Below are positions 15,201 through 21,021 of a DNA stretch of 21,584 nucleotides, in pieces. Position numbers and translations under genes: made by a program. Where the stretch lies: IMG/VR virus record IMGVR_UViG_3300050121_000302, positions 1 to 21,584 of that record. The stretch is one strand, 5' to 3'. A model generated the notes under the pieces. The model was not told where the DNA came from. It saw only the letters and a program-made list of their open reading frames with translations, and made no database searches. Within the stretch, counting starts at the first letter, position 1. Every line of letters begins with the position of its first letter. This stretch comes from a virus.

Positions 15201-17270
15201 GAAGCTCAGTCGGCCGCAAACCGGAACCAAGGGCGCGTTGGCCTGCTCTCCGATCGCCTGACGCGCCAGCAAACGATGCAAGATCTCCTCGAGGCCGCTC
15301 GCCAGAATGCGGAAGATGAGCGCATTTCGATCCGCGGAAAAATTGAAGATGAGATCCGCGCCTGGAAGGGCGACACAACGGCCGATGCCGTCTCAGTGCT
15401 GAAAGCTCGGGATGAAGCAGAGCGGGTTCGCGGCCTGAAGCAATCTGCCGGTGTCTATGAGGGCAAGGGCGAGCGCCTTACTTCAGCGGATAGCCCTGTC
15501 GACCGCGCTGTGCGTCAAATTATTAATTCGCATCAAGACCTGTCCAGGCCCGAGCTGGAAAGCCGTGCTGACGAATGGATCAACCGCTGGATCGGTTCGC
15601 CCGATGGCCGCTTGCCCTATGACGCCGGGAGCGGCGGCCCGAACATTGGATATACCGGCAGCGAAGGCCAGCAAGTGCGTGGCTCGCTGAACCAACGCAC
15701 GATGACTATCCCGGTGAAGCAACTCGCCGCGGCCGGCCTGATCCACACCGATGTAGAGCATGCTGTCGGCTCGATGATTCGGACGCTCGTCCCCGATATT
15801 CAGCTTACGGCGCGGTTCGGCGACGTGGACATGACGAACGCTTTTCGCAAGATCCGCGAAGAATATCAGGCCAAGATCGGCCCTGATACGACTGCGAAGG
15901 AAGCCGCCAAGATCATCGTGGCGCGGGATCGGGATCTGACTGACCTAGCGGCGGTGCGCGACCGGTTCCGCGGTGTCTATGGCTGGGACCCGAGCCCGCA
16001 GGCGCGCAAGTTCGGAAACGTGATCCGCGACGCTCAAAACCTCTCGGCGCTGTCATCGCTTGGAACGTCTGTGATCAACCGCTTGACCGATCTCGGGGCG
16101 AACGCCACCTTCCGCTATGCGTTTCAGGATGTCTTTAGCGATGTCTGGAAGCCGCTGTTTAGCGCCATGGCTGGCGATCCTGAGATCGCAAAGATCGCCA
16201 AGGCTCAATCCCGCGACATGGGCGTGGGCGTCGATGGCCTGCTGGGCCACATGCGCCAAAATCTCCATGACGTGAACGATCTGCATTCGCCCGGCAACCG
16301 CTTCTCGCGCGGCTTGGCGTGGGCAACGGACAAATCCATGCTGATCAATCTGCATGGTCCGTGGACGGATTGGATGAAGGCGATGAGCTGGAACGTCGCG
16401 CAAGGCGAGTTCGGCCGCGTCTCCAAGCGCATTGCTGACGCTCTCGATAAGGGCATTGATCCATCTGCGAAGGATCTAGCGCGCATGGCTGACGCCAACA
16501 TTTCGCCGCAGATGGCTAGCCGGATCTCGCAACAGTATGAGGCAAATCACACGCTGGTCAAAGGCGCGAAGTTCGCCAACACGTCGGATTGGACGGACAA
16601 AGAGGCCAAGACTGCGTTCGAAGCGGCGATGTCGCGTGAGGCAAATATCAACGTCGTCACGTCGGGGATCGGCGATAAGCCGCTATGGATGAGTTCTAAG
16701 ATCGGCGGCTTGATGGGGCAGTTTAAGGGCTTCGTGGCTGGCGCGCATGAAAAGATTTTGATCTCGAACATACAGCAGCGCGACGGGCGCGCGCTCCAGG
16801 GCGCGCTTGTTTCGATCGCCATGGGCATGATGTCGTATCGTATGTATGCGCTGGCTTCCGGGCAAGACGTGAGCCAAAACCCTGCCGATTGGGTCAAGGA
16901 GGGGATCACGCGCTCGGCGATGCCCGGCTGGCTGAATGAAGCAAATCAGCTCGCCTCCAAGGGGACGGGTGGTATGGTCGACTACGGCCGCCTGTTCGGC
17001 GCGACGATGCCTAATTCCCGGCGCCGGGATAACTCCCTGCTGTCAGACATCATGGGGCCGACCTACTCGCGCGTCGAGCAACTTACTGGCGCAGCCAGCC
17101 ATATCGTCTCGGGGAAGGCGTCGTCGGCCGACATTCATCAAGCCCGCATGGCGTTGCCGCTGCAAAATCTGATGGGCTTTCGGCGGCTGCTCGATGAGGT
17201 CGAGGATGGCGCGGCGAACGTGCTCGGCATGAAGCCGCGCCAGCGCAACGGTCCGCAGTGGCTTCCATAG
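12264..17270 (+). CDS. Giant internal virion protein (T7 gp16-like ejection protein)
   Basis: A 1668-residue protein, longer than T7 gp16 (1318) and cysteine-free. It begins with a Pro/Ala-rich tail. Residues about 130-215 are Gly/Ala hydrophobic and could insert in membrane. Residues about 283-400 form a distinct alpha/beta-looking segment (FMLPDGKIIATGNDH, then FVRFHYFPDS, TPTPKQLSTLGQLM) that I cannot name. Charged coiled-coil-like helices lie at about 625-755 and 935-1035. The C-terminal 300 or so residues include QFKGFVAGAHEKILIS and a hydrophobic VSIAMGMMSYRMYAL stretch. Position as third and largest ejection gene supports the role of inner-membrane/periplasmic channel for DNA entry. 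The stop codon TAG gives the first base of a GTGCGTTGA element. Confidence 0.83.
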   Translation: MPDIDPSQAPDAAPALPPSTLPAPRVPSGAPAPDPFQQGPATADTISAAFRQDNPISSVLDSIGQMPGNEYDPTHNPLDTLKGTPHEGDDLSIYAGSPNEGYTRALMARLDRQRTDQETLAQSGHAGTVASLAAGILDPTLAIPILGEAHEAGALANIGRMAALGTAQGVASEGLMQESQVGRTWQESAGNIASDTIMMGVLGGAIGALSKGERGAMAGALDEVRPRVDGTTGEMAPQNPIVQRKMADGSLEPDDPFADRRKSDAEEEAATRPRIALRDLLQSGSSDAASPFMLPDGKIIATGNDHMSVAGPLEARAANFVRFHYFPDSLNVSIVDGQTPTPKQLSTLGQLMAAKNTDGARQGIIELNDSAGNSLQSKTVTSPEDLIDTIKGWGERGNPAPINRPIGPQSTLMQAAGAAGADTRELNPIGALGLEKIPVSPNMRIYTGDSASAKQALRDLAETAIRFEPDQVAPNGQPLESIVRVQKNQSTVALHDALESNWLDHYYGSDTHPNGATAALGREGIGAPTTADKLSYSDFKDAVYNAGISGDVHQIPEVQKAMQELRAQVMDPIKELAQNTKGPDGNPMLSEELGPPKGAQSFMPMMPKRDAIIANWNKTRGMFSDYMESEQTEKAAAQDRLSQLQERHEALGSQIGKLDGRLDTATAAQQQTGTRLDERGMEARTTEARAGTLQDRAGEIRSGISELEEFVGNMRGQLRDPASQERLDDLEGQISQLRKQSSPMSEAALKQTEREEVKSALTGDLRKAAEIFVGKRKSPVEPDMLKWMAKEGGIVDTGGDVKAILGGGGPKGILADTRQTALSGMHDVARTADDWGERFYEMAPWAFPEGRPSPNDVRDIIEQAARGHAPDWFHEVQGNGERALNNLTDELGTVANELGADPKSLREVAEMLNGMRGRDPLMLQRLRDRVDAGHDLVGAQADLASRQQGRQDLRDLISRAIEDRGTQEGALSREGARASEAQSAANRNQGRVGLLSDRLTRQQTMQDLLEAARQNAEDERISIRGKIEDEIRAWKGDTTADAVSVLKARDEAERVRGLKQSAGVYEGKGERLTSADSPVDRAVRQIINSHQDLSRPELESRADEWINRWIGSPDGRLPYDAGSGGPNIGYTGSEGQQVRGSLNQRTMTIPVKQLAAAGLIHTDVEHAVGSMIRTLVPDIQLTARFGDVDMTNAFRKIREEYQAKIGPDTTAKEAAKIIVARDRDLTDLAAVRDRFRGVYGWDPSPQARKFGNVIRDAQNLSALSSLGTSVINRLTDLGANATFRYAFQDVFSDVWKPLFSAMAGDPEIAKIAKAQSRDMGVGVDGLLGHMRQNLHDVNDLHSPGNRFSRGLAWATDKSMLINLHGPWTDWMKAMSWNVAQGEFGRVSKRIADALDKGIDPSAKDLARMADANISPQMASRISQQYEANHTLVKGAKFANTSDWTDKEAKTAFEAAMSREANINVVTSGIGDKPLWMSSKIGGLMGQFKGFVAGAHEKILISNIQQRDGRALQGALVSIAMGMMSYRMYALASGQDVSQNPADWVKEGITRSAMPGWLNEANQLASKGTGGMVDYGRLFGATMPNSRRRDNSLLSDIMGPTYSRVEQLTGAASHIVSGKASSADIHQARMALPLQNLMGFRRLLDEVEDGAANVLGMKPRQRNGPQWLP

Positions 17271-17278
17271 TGCGTTGA
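17270..17278 (+). promoter_or_regulatory. GTGCGTTGA element, copy 3 (before fibre region)
   Basis: An exact copy that starts on the last base of the gp16-like stop codon, in the 66-base gap before the gene at 17337, with 58 nt to that start. The same 58-nt distance is seen for copy 4. The next bases are GCGGCG. A small AGAG/CTCT stem lies downstream, but it is weak. Confidence 0.6.
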
Positions 17279-17336
17279 GCGGCGTCAGAATTAGAGGAAA
17301 TCTCTCGTCAAGATAGCAACTTTGGCGAGGACGACG

Positions 17337-17870
17337 ATGATCGGTTTATCTCTCAATTGGCGCGACGTCGCCGTCCTTTTTGTGCTCGCCGCATCTCCGG
17401 TTATGGCGCAGGGTGTACCGCAGACGGTCCCGGTACAGGACGGATGGACAGCGCACCAGTCGCAGTATCTCGATCTGAGCGGATCTGGCAACGGCCCATT
17501 TATTCCGCTCATCGCCTGCATCAGCGCCAACGGCGCAGTAGGCTGTGGCGGCAGCTCGGCGCTGGGGAACCAGACTAAGGCAGCATCTCAGTCCGTGACA
17601 TCGGCTGGCGGCGCGGTGCTCACGACCACTCAAACTGCTGTCCCGACGACCGTTATATCTATCGCGCCCGTGGATGCGAACAAGGTCCATCGCATCGTGC
17701 AGAATTGCTCGAATGCGGGCGGCGCCAACTTGGCGATCGGCGTTTCGGCGGTGACGATGGCAACAGGCTACATGCTAGTTCCCGGCGCGAGCGTGGATAT
17801 GAGCACATTCACCGGTCAGATTTTCGCAATCGGTTCCGCAGCTGGGACCGCCTGCTATCTGGCGAACTGA
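17337..17870 (+). CDS. Signal-peptide-bearing beta-rich protein, possible fibre accessory
   Basis: A 177-residue protein. ATG 17337 is supported by GAGG at 17327-17330; an upstream in-frame TTG lacks a ribosome site. The first 24 residues look like a Sec signal peptide: a hydrophobic VAVLFVLAASP core after Arg9, with likely cleavage after VMA. An internal ATG at 17403 would give a protein without it but has no visible ribosome site. The mature part is Gly/Ser/Thr/Val-rich with four cysteines. It ends in a domain of the style HRIVQNCSN, then NLAIGVS, GYMLVPGASVDM and IFAIGSAAGTACYLA, common at the ends of phage tail-associated proteins. It may be a fibre or virion surface accessory; an exported lysis or surface-modifying role is the alternative. 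Confidence 0.7.
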   Translation: MIGLSLNWRDVAVLFVLAASPVMAQGVPQTVPVQDGWTAHQSQYLDLSGSGNGPFIPLIACISANGAVGCGGSSALGNQTKAASQSVTSAGGAVLTTTQTAVPTTVISIAPVDANKVHRIVQNCSNAGGANLAIGVSAVTMATGYMLVPGASVDMSTFTGQIFAIGSAAGTACYLAN

Positions 17871-17883
17871 TCTCGGCGCCGTA

Positions 17884-17892
17884 GTGCGTTGA
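17884..17892 (+). promoter_or_regulatory. GTGCGTTGA element, copy 4 (before tail fibre)
   Basis: An exact copy in the 80-base gap 17871-17950, 58 nt before the tail fibre start. The base before it is A and the next bases are GG. It stands just upstream of a strong hairpin (17907-17941). T7 has its phi17 promoter at the equivalent place before the fibre gene. Confidence 0.6.
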
Positions 17893-17906
17893 GGCGGCGG
17901 GTTCCG

Positions 17907-17941
17907 GCGCGCAAACAAAGAGTATCGAAGCTCTTGCGCGC
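17907..17941 (+). promoter_or_regulatory. Leader hairpin immediately before the tail fibre ribosome site
   Basis: GCGCGCA (17907-17913) plus AGAG (17919-17922) pair with CTCT (17931-17934) and TGCGCGC (17935-17941). This gives 11 pairs with a 5-nt bulge and an 8-nt loop. It ends two bases before GGGG (17943-17946), the likely ribosome site, and ten bases before ATG 17951. It could be an RNA processing or stability element or a translation control. No T-run follows, so it is not a standard terminator. Confidence 0.5.
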
Positions 17942-17950
17942 TGGGGTGCT

Positions 17951-19816
17951 ATGTCGAATTTCCGCTCTATGCTGGCCCTCGTGGCGCTCCTGGCATCATC
18001 AGCTGCCATCGCCGCGCCGCCGCCGCCAATCCCGCCGCTCGCCGACGCCGATCGCATTGAGACGTTTAACATCACGTCATCGACGCCATTGATCCAAGTC
18101 GGCTTCCCGGTCTTTGGCGATTGCACGGACATCGCCGTCCAGGTCAATGGCGTCACCTTGCCATTGCTACCAGGTGGCCTCTGGAACTGCGCCTCGGAGA
18201 GCGGGATGCAGATCAGCCTGCTACCGCTCCCGATCACAGATATGGTGGTCAACTTCACGCCAGCGCTCACGACAGGCGCTCTGACCATCAGTGGCTCATG
18301 GCATCCGCGCGATCTCGTGCAGCCCACGGCGCCCGGCATCAACCGGCGCGAATTTAACCAAACCGTCTCGACGCTGATCGCCAGCAATCGCGAGCTCTTT
18401 CAGGATATCAACGGCATTCTGTCCGGTACCGTGGCGTTGGGCAATGGAATTGTTCTGCCTGGGGTCATTGGACAGATAGCCACCTATACGGGGCCGGGTA
18501 ATACGGTAGGCCCGGCTGCGAATGCCCTTGTTCCAGGGACGCTGGGGGTTGGCGGCGGTGCCTCGCTGAACAGCATTACGATGACGGCGGAGCCTAACCA
18601 AATTTTCTCGTGGGCGGGGGCTCCCACGGCAGCCGGCGACTTACGGCAGTTGCCGGGCTCGCTTGCGACAACGCCGGAGATCGGACAGGTCTCTATCATT
18701 AATGCGATGGCTGGCGGCGGTAATCCGACTGCTTTCTTCAAGATGAACCAGGGCTATGTTTGTACGACCGAACCTGGATCTGCAAGCTGTTGGAATATCA
18801 ACCCCGTCATTGACCTGCAATTCGCCTCCGGTCTCGTCGGCGGGGTCGGCGTCGAAGCAGATGTCATCAATTTAAACCATGATTACCTGTCTCCGTCTGA
18901 TAATCCCCTTGCCGTCGCATATTACGCCACTGGCGCGCCAACGAACCAGTTTTATTCGGATGCGGCTTTTATCGTCACGGGTAGTGGCCCCACATGGACA
19001 GACGGTATTCAGGGGTCTCAATTCAGCCACGCTGCTGCTACGGTGACCTTTACGCTCGCGAGCCCCGGCATCGTCAACCAGACGGCGCACGGTTACATTG
19101 CGGGGCAGGCTGTCGTTTTCACGACGACGGGCGCGCTCCCTACAGGGCTGACGGCGGGGCTGCGGTTCTATGTGGTCGCGGCCGGACTTGGAACTAACGC
19201 CTTTGAGGTGTCCGCGACGCCGGGCGGGGCTGCGGTAGCCTTTACCGGCTCGCAATCCGGCGTGCAGACCTCGGCTGGCGCTAACGTATTCATGCGGTCG
19301 TTCATAAACGACACGTCAAATAGCCCAGTCTCGTTTCTCATCTCTGGAACGCATGACATTCTCTTTAATGGCGCGGGCGCCACTTGCGTTCAGTTCTGCA
19401 TCGTAACGCCCAATTTTACTGTTGATGGACAGGGCGACGTAGCAGGGTTTGTCATCACAGCGCACAATAGCTTCGCGCTGAACAATCCGTTGTTCAACGC
19501 CAACACGCCATCGGTCGCCAGCGGGTTCGGAACTGGCGGAGCCGTGGCCCCGAACAACAATGGAACAGCGACCTTCCGCATCATCATAGGCACCGGCGGA
19601 ACGGCCAGCGGCGGCATAGTTACGATGCCTCAGGTCACGAATGGCTGGAGCTGTCAGGCCACTGACATCACGACCAATTCGGTGACCGTCTTCGCTACAA
19701 AGCAGCTCGGACCTGGGACGCCGACGAGTGTCACTCTTGGAAATCTGAACACATCTGGCGCTGCGGCTGCGTGGGTTGCTGGCGACGTTCTTGTCGTGAA
19801 CTGCGACGCATATTGA
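17951..19816 (+). CDS. Tail fibre / receptor-binding protein with N-terminal signal peptide
   Basis: A 621-residue protein. Residues 1-21 look like a Sec signal peptide (hydrophobic MLALVALLASSAAIA, likely cleaved before APPPP). No usable start lies just after it, so the leader seems to be part of the gene. Residues about 33-150 resemble the T7 gp17 N-terminal tail-attachment domain: a strand DADRIETFNI, later HPRDLVQ, then helix NRREFNQTVSTLIASNRELFQDI. Around residues 365-440 is a beta module, NQTAHGYIAGQAVVF with LPTGLTAG and FEVSATPGG, common in phage tail proteins. The C-terminal 100 or so residues (GFGTGG, NGWSCQA, AAAWVAGDVL, NCDAY) look like a compact tip domain. The eight cysteines are unusual for a cytoplasmically assembled fibre. 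Confidence 0.78.
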   Translation: MSNFRSMLALVALLASSAAIAAPPPPIPPLADADRIETFNITSSTPLIQVGFPVFGDCTDIAVQVNGVTLPLLPGGLWNCASESGMQISLLPLPITDMVVNFTPALTTGALTISGSWHPRDLVQPTAPGINRREFNQTVSTLIASNRELFQDINGILSGTVALGNGIVLPGVIGQIATYTGPGNTVGPAANALVPGTLGVGGGASLNSITMTAEPNQIFSWAGAPTAAGDLRQLPGSLATTPEIGQVSIINAMAGGGNPTAFFKMNQGYVCTTEPGSASCWNINPVIDLQFASGLVGGVGVEADVINLNHDYLSPSDNPLAVAYYATGAPTNQFYSDAAFIVTGSGPTWTDGIQGSQFSHAAATVTFTLASPGIVNQTAHGYIAGQAVVFTTTGALPTGLTAGLRFYVVAAGLGTNAFEVSATPGGAAVAFTGSQSGVQTSAGANVFMRSFINDTSNSPVSFLISGTHDILFNGAGATCVQFCIVTPNFTVDGQGDVAGFVITAHNSFALNNPLFNANTPSVASGFGTGGAVAPNNNGTATFRIIIGTGGTASGGIVTMPQVTNGWSCQATDITTNSVTVFATKQLGPGTPTSVTLGNLNTSGAAAAWVAGDVLVVNCDAY

Positions 19817-19823
19817 GGGCAAC

Positions 19824-20111
19824 ATGAAAAACTGGCTTGTACTTGGAATCTTTATCTTGGCTTCGTCTTCCGCTCGCGCCGACGATGTGGAAGAGAGTTT
19901 TGTGATCTGCCAACAGCACCTTACCCCAGCGGACGGTCAAGGCATTAATCATAAGACCTATCGGGCGGGCTGGGAGCATTGCTCCATCATCGCCGTCGAG
20001 ATGAGCAAGCGTGATCAAGAAATCAGACGCGCCGCAGAGGCGAACGATCCCGATCTCAAGCGGACCAGAGAATTGTCCCGGAAGCTTCTTCCGGGGCCGC
20101 TGAAGCCATAG
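19824..20111 (+). CDS. Small exported protein of unknown function
   Basis: A 95-residue protein with GAGGG just before ATG 19824. A clear signal peptide covers about residues 1-19 (KNWLVLGIFILASSSARA), leaving a mature protein of about 75 residues. That part has two cysteines (VICQQHL, EHCSII), which could form one disulfide, and a charged C-terminal helix (EMSKRDQEIRRAAEAND). I do not recognise a family. It follows the fibre gene by 7 bases and precedes another signal-peptide gene, so a periplasmic role in lysis, superinfection or fibre maturation is conceivable, but nothing shows which. Confidence 0.65.
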   Translation: MKNWLVLGIFILASSSARADDVEESFVICQQHLTPADGQGINHKTYRAGWEHCSIIAVEMSKRDQEIRRAAEANDPDLKRTRELSRKLLPGPLKP

Positions 20112-20122
20112 GAGGCATAGCC

Positions 20123-20419
20123 ATGAAATGCACCGCCCATACAGTCGCACTCCTCGCATGCCTCATGCTGGCCTCGGCGCCCGCGCTGGCGCAATCTGAC
20201 TCCCCGCCCAATGATCCCGCTCCGGCGCCAGCGACCGACGTTCCTGCTCCGCGTCCTGTGGCTGATCCAAATGCCCCGATCACCCTGACTCTTTCCGAGA
20301 TCCAAATTGTGGTCGATTCGGCGATCGCTAAGGATCGGGCGGAATTTGCCGTGCAGCGCGCGCAATCAACCTATCGCAAGATTCAGGAGCAAGCTGTTCA
20401 CAAAGCCGCTTCCCCTTGA
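20123..20419 (+). CDS. Small exported Pro-rich protein, possible lysis accessory
   Basis: A 98-residue protein with a full AGGAGG at 20110-20115, spaced 7 from ATG 20123, one of the best ribosome sites in the window. A signal peptide covers about residues 1-23, with cleavage expected after ALA. The mature protein begins with a 30-residue Pro/Ala/Asp-rich stretch and ends with a helix (EIQIVVDSAIAKDRAEFAVQR). Outer-membrane spanins are often short and Pro-rich and lie beside endolysins, so a spanin-like role is possible. However, the Cys in LLAC at residue 13 is a poor lipobox with a short hydrophobic run before it, and no partner i-spanin is seen. Confidence 0.65.
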   Translation: MKCTAHTVALLACLMLASAPALAQSDSPPNDPAPAPATDVPAPRPVADPNAPITLTLSEIQIVVDSAIAKDRAEFAVQRAQSTYRKIQEQAVHKAASP

Positions 20420-20431
20420 CCTATCCACGCG

Positions 20432-20440
20432 GTGCGTTGA
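20432..20440 (+). promoter_or_regulatory. GTGCGTTGA element, copy 5 (before endolysin)
   Basis: An exact copy in the 68-base gap 20420-20487, 47 nt before the endolysin TTG start, followed by GCC as in copy 2. It would let the endolysin and the gene after it be transcribed or regulated apart from the fibre transcript. Confidence 0.6.
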
Positions 20441-20462
20441 GCCTCAAGGCCGCATAAGCGAT

Positions 20463-20491
20463 TCAAGGGATGCAAGAGGAGCATCCCTTGA
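20463..20491 (+). promoter_or_regulatory. Hairpin enclosing the endolysin ribosome site and start codon
   Basis: A perfect inverted repeat: TCAAGGGATGC (20463-20473) pairs with GCATCCCTTGA (20481-20491), 11 bp, across a 7-nt loop, AAGAGGA (20474-20480). The loop is the Shine-Dalgarno sequence, and the TTG start codon (20488-20490) is in the 3' arm. In the folded RNA the start would be hidden, so endolysin translation is probably held low or regulated. No T-run follows. Confidence 0.75.
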
Positions 20492-21021
20492 TCGATCGCG
20501 AAGCCTTCTTTGATCACGTCCGGAAATCTCCCTTTGGCGGAAAGCTGACGGTCTTTCAGGTCGACGGGATGACGCGCATCCTTGACGAGTGGGATCGCCG
20601 CGCCCTGACCGATTGGCGCTGGTGTTCGTACATGCTGGCCACGGTTTTCCATGAGACGGCGCGCACGATGCAGCCGATCAAGGAATACGGCTCCGACGCC
20701 TATCTGCGCTCAAAACCCTATTACCCATTCATCGGCGAGGGCTTGGTTCAGGTCACCTGGAAAGCCAACTATGCCAAGTTCGGCGCCGTCCATCCCGGCG
20801 ATCTCCTGCAATGGCCGCTCGCCCTCCGCGCGCTGTTCGACGGGATGATTGAGGGCGAGTTCACCGGTCTCAAACTCTCCGACTTCTTCAACGGTCGCAA
20901 GCTGGCCCTTTGGGTTTCAGCGCGCAAAATCATCAACGGCGAAGACGACGCGGCGCTGATCGCCGGATACGCCAAGTCCTTCCTCGCCGCGATTGTGTCG
21001 GCACAAGGAGCAAAAGCATGA
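20488..21021 (+). CDS. Endolysin, GH19 chitinase-like muramidase
   Basis: This 177-residue enzyme should degrade peptidoglycan to release progeny phage. I prefer TTG 20488: AGAGGAG lies 6 bases upstream, and the protein then opens with IDREAFFDHVRKSPFGGKL, the usual opening of phage GH19 endolysins. An in-frame ATG at 20470 has no well-spaced ribosome site. The GH19 core shows as QVDGMTRILDEW, then MLATVFHETARTMQPIKEYG, with Glu56 of HETA as the likely catalytic acid and Glu66 as a candidate second acid, then GEGLVQVTWKANYAKFG. There is no signal peptide or membrane segment, so a holin or other export route is needed, but none is recognised. It overlaps the next start (ATGA). Confidence 0.88.
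   Translation: MIDREAFFDHVRKSPFGGKLTVFQVDGMTRILDEWDRRALTDWRWCSYMLATVFHETARTMQPIKEYGSDAYLRSKPYYPFIGEGLVQVTWKANYAKFGAVHPGDLLQWPLALRALFDGMIEGEFTGLKLSDFFNGRKLALWVSARKIINGEDDAALIAGYAKSFLAAIVSAQGAKA

Noticed and set aside
17403-17870. Internal start at ATG 17403 that would remove the signal peptide
   Set aside because: There is no ribosome site before it, whereas GAGG supports ATG 17337; kept only as an alternative.
17951-19816. Diversity-generating retroelement target in the fibre, given the BPP-1-like cement protein
   Set aside because: No reverse transcriptase, template repeat or variable-repeat pattern was seen in the window, and the fibre end looks like an ordinary conserved tip domain.
20123-20419. 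Lipoprotein (o-spanin) reading of the Pro-rich protein
   Set aside because: LLAC at residues 10-13 has an atypical -2 residue and too short a hydrophobic run before it; a signal peptidase I site after residue 23 fits better.
20470-21021. Endolysin start at ATG 20470
   Set aside because: The purine tract touches the ATG with no spacing, and the extra six residues do not fit the usual GH19 endolysin opening; TTG 20488 has a well-placed AGAGGAG.
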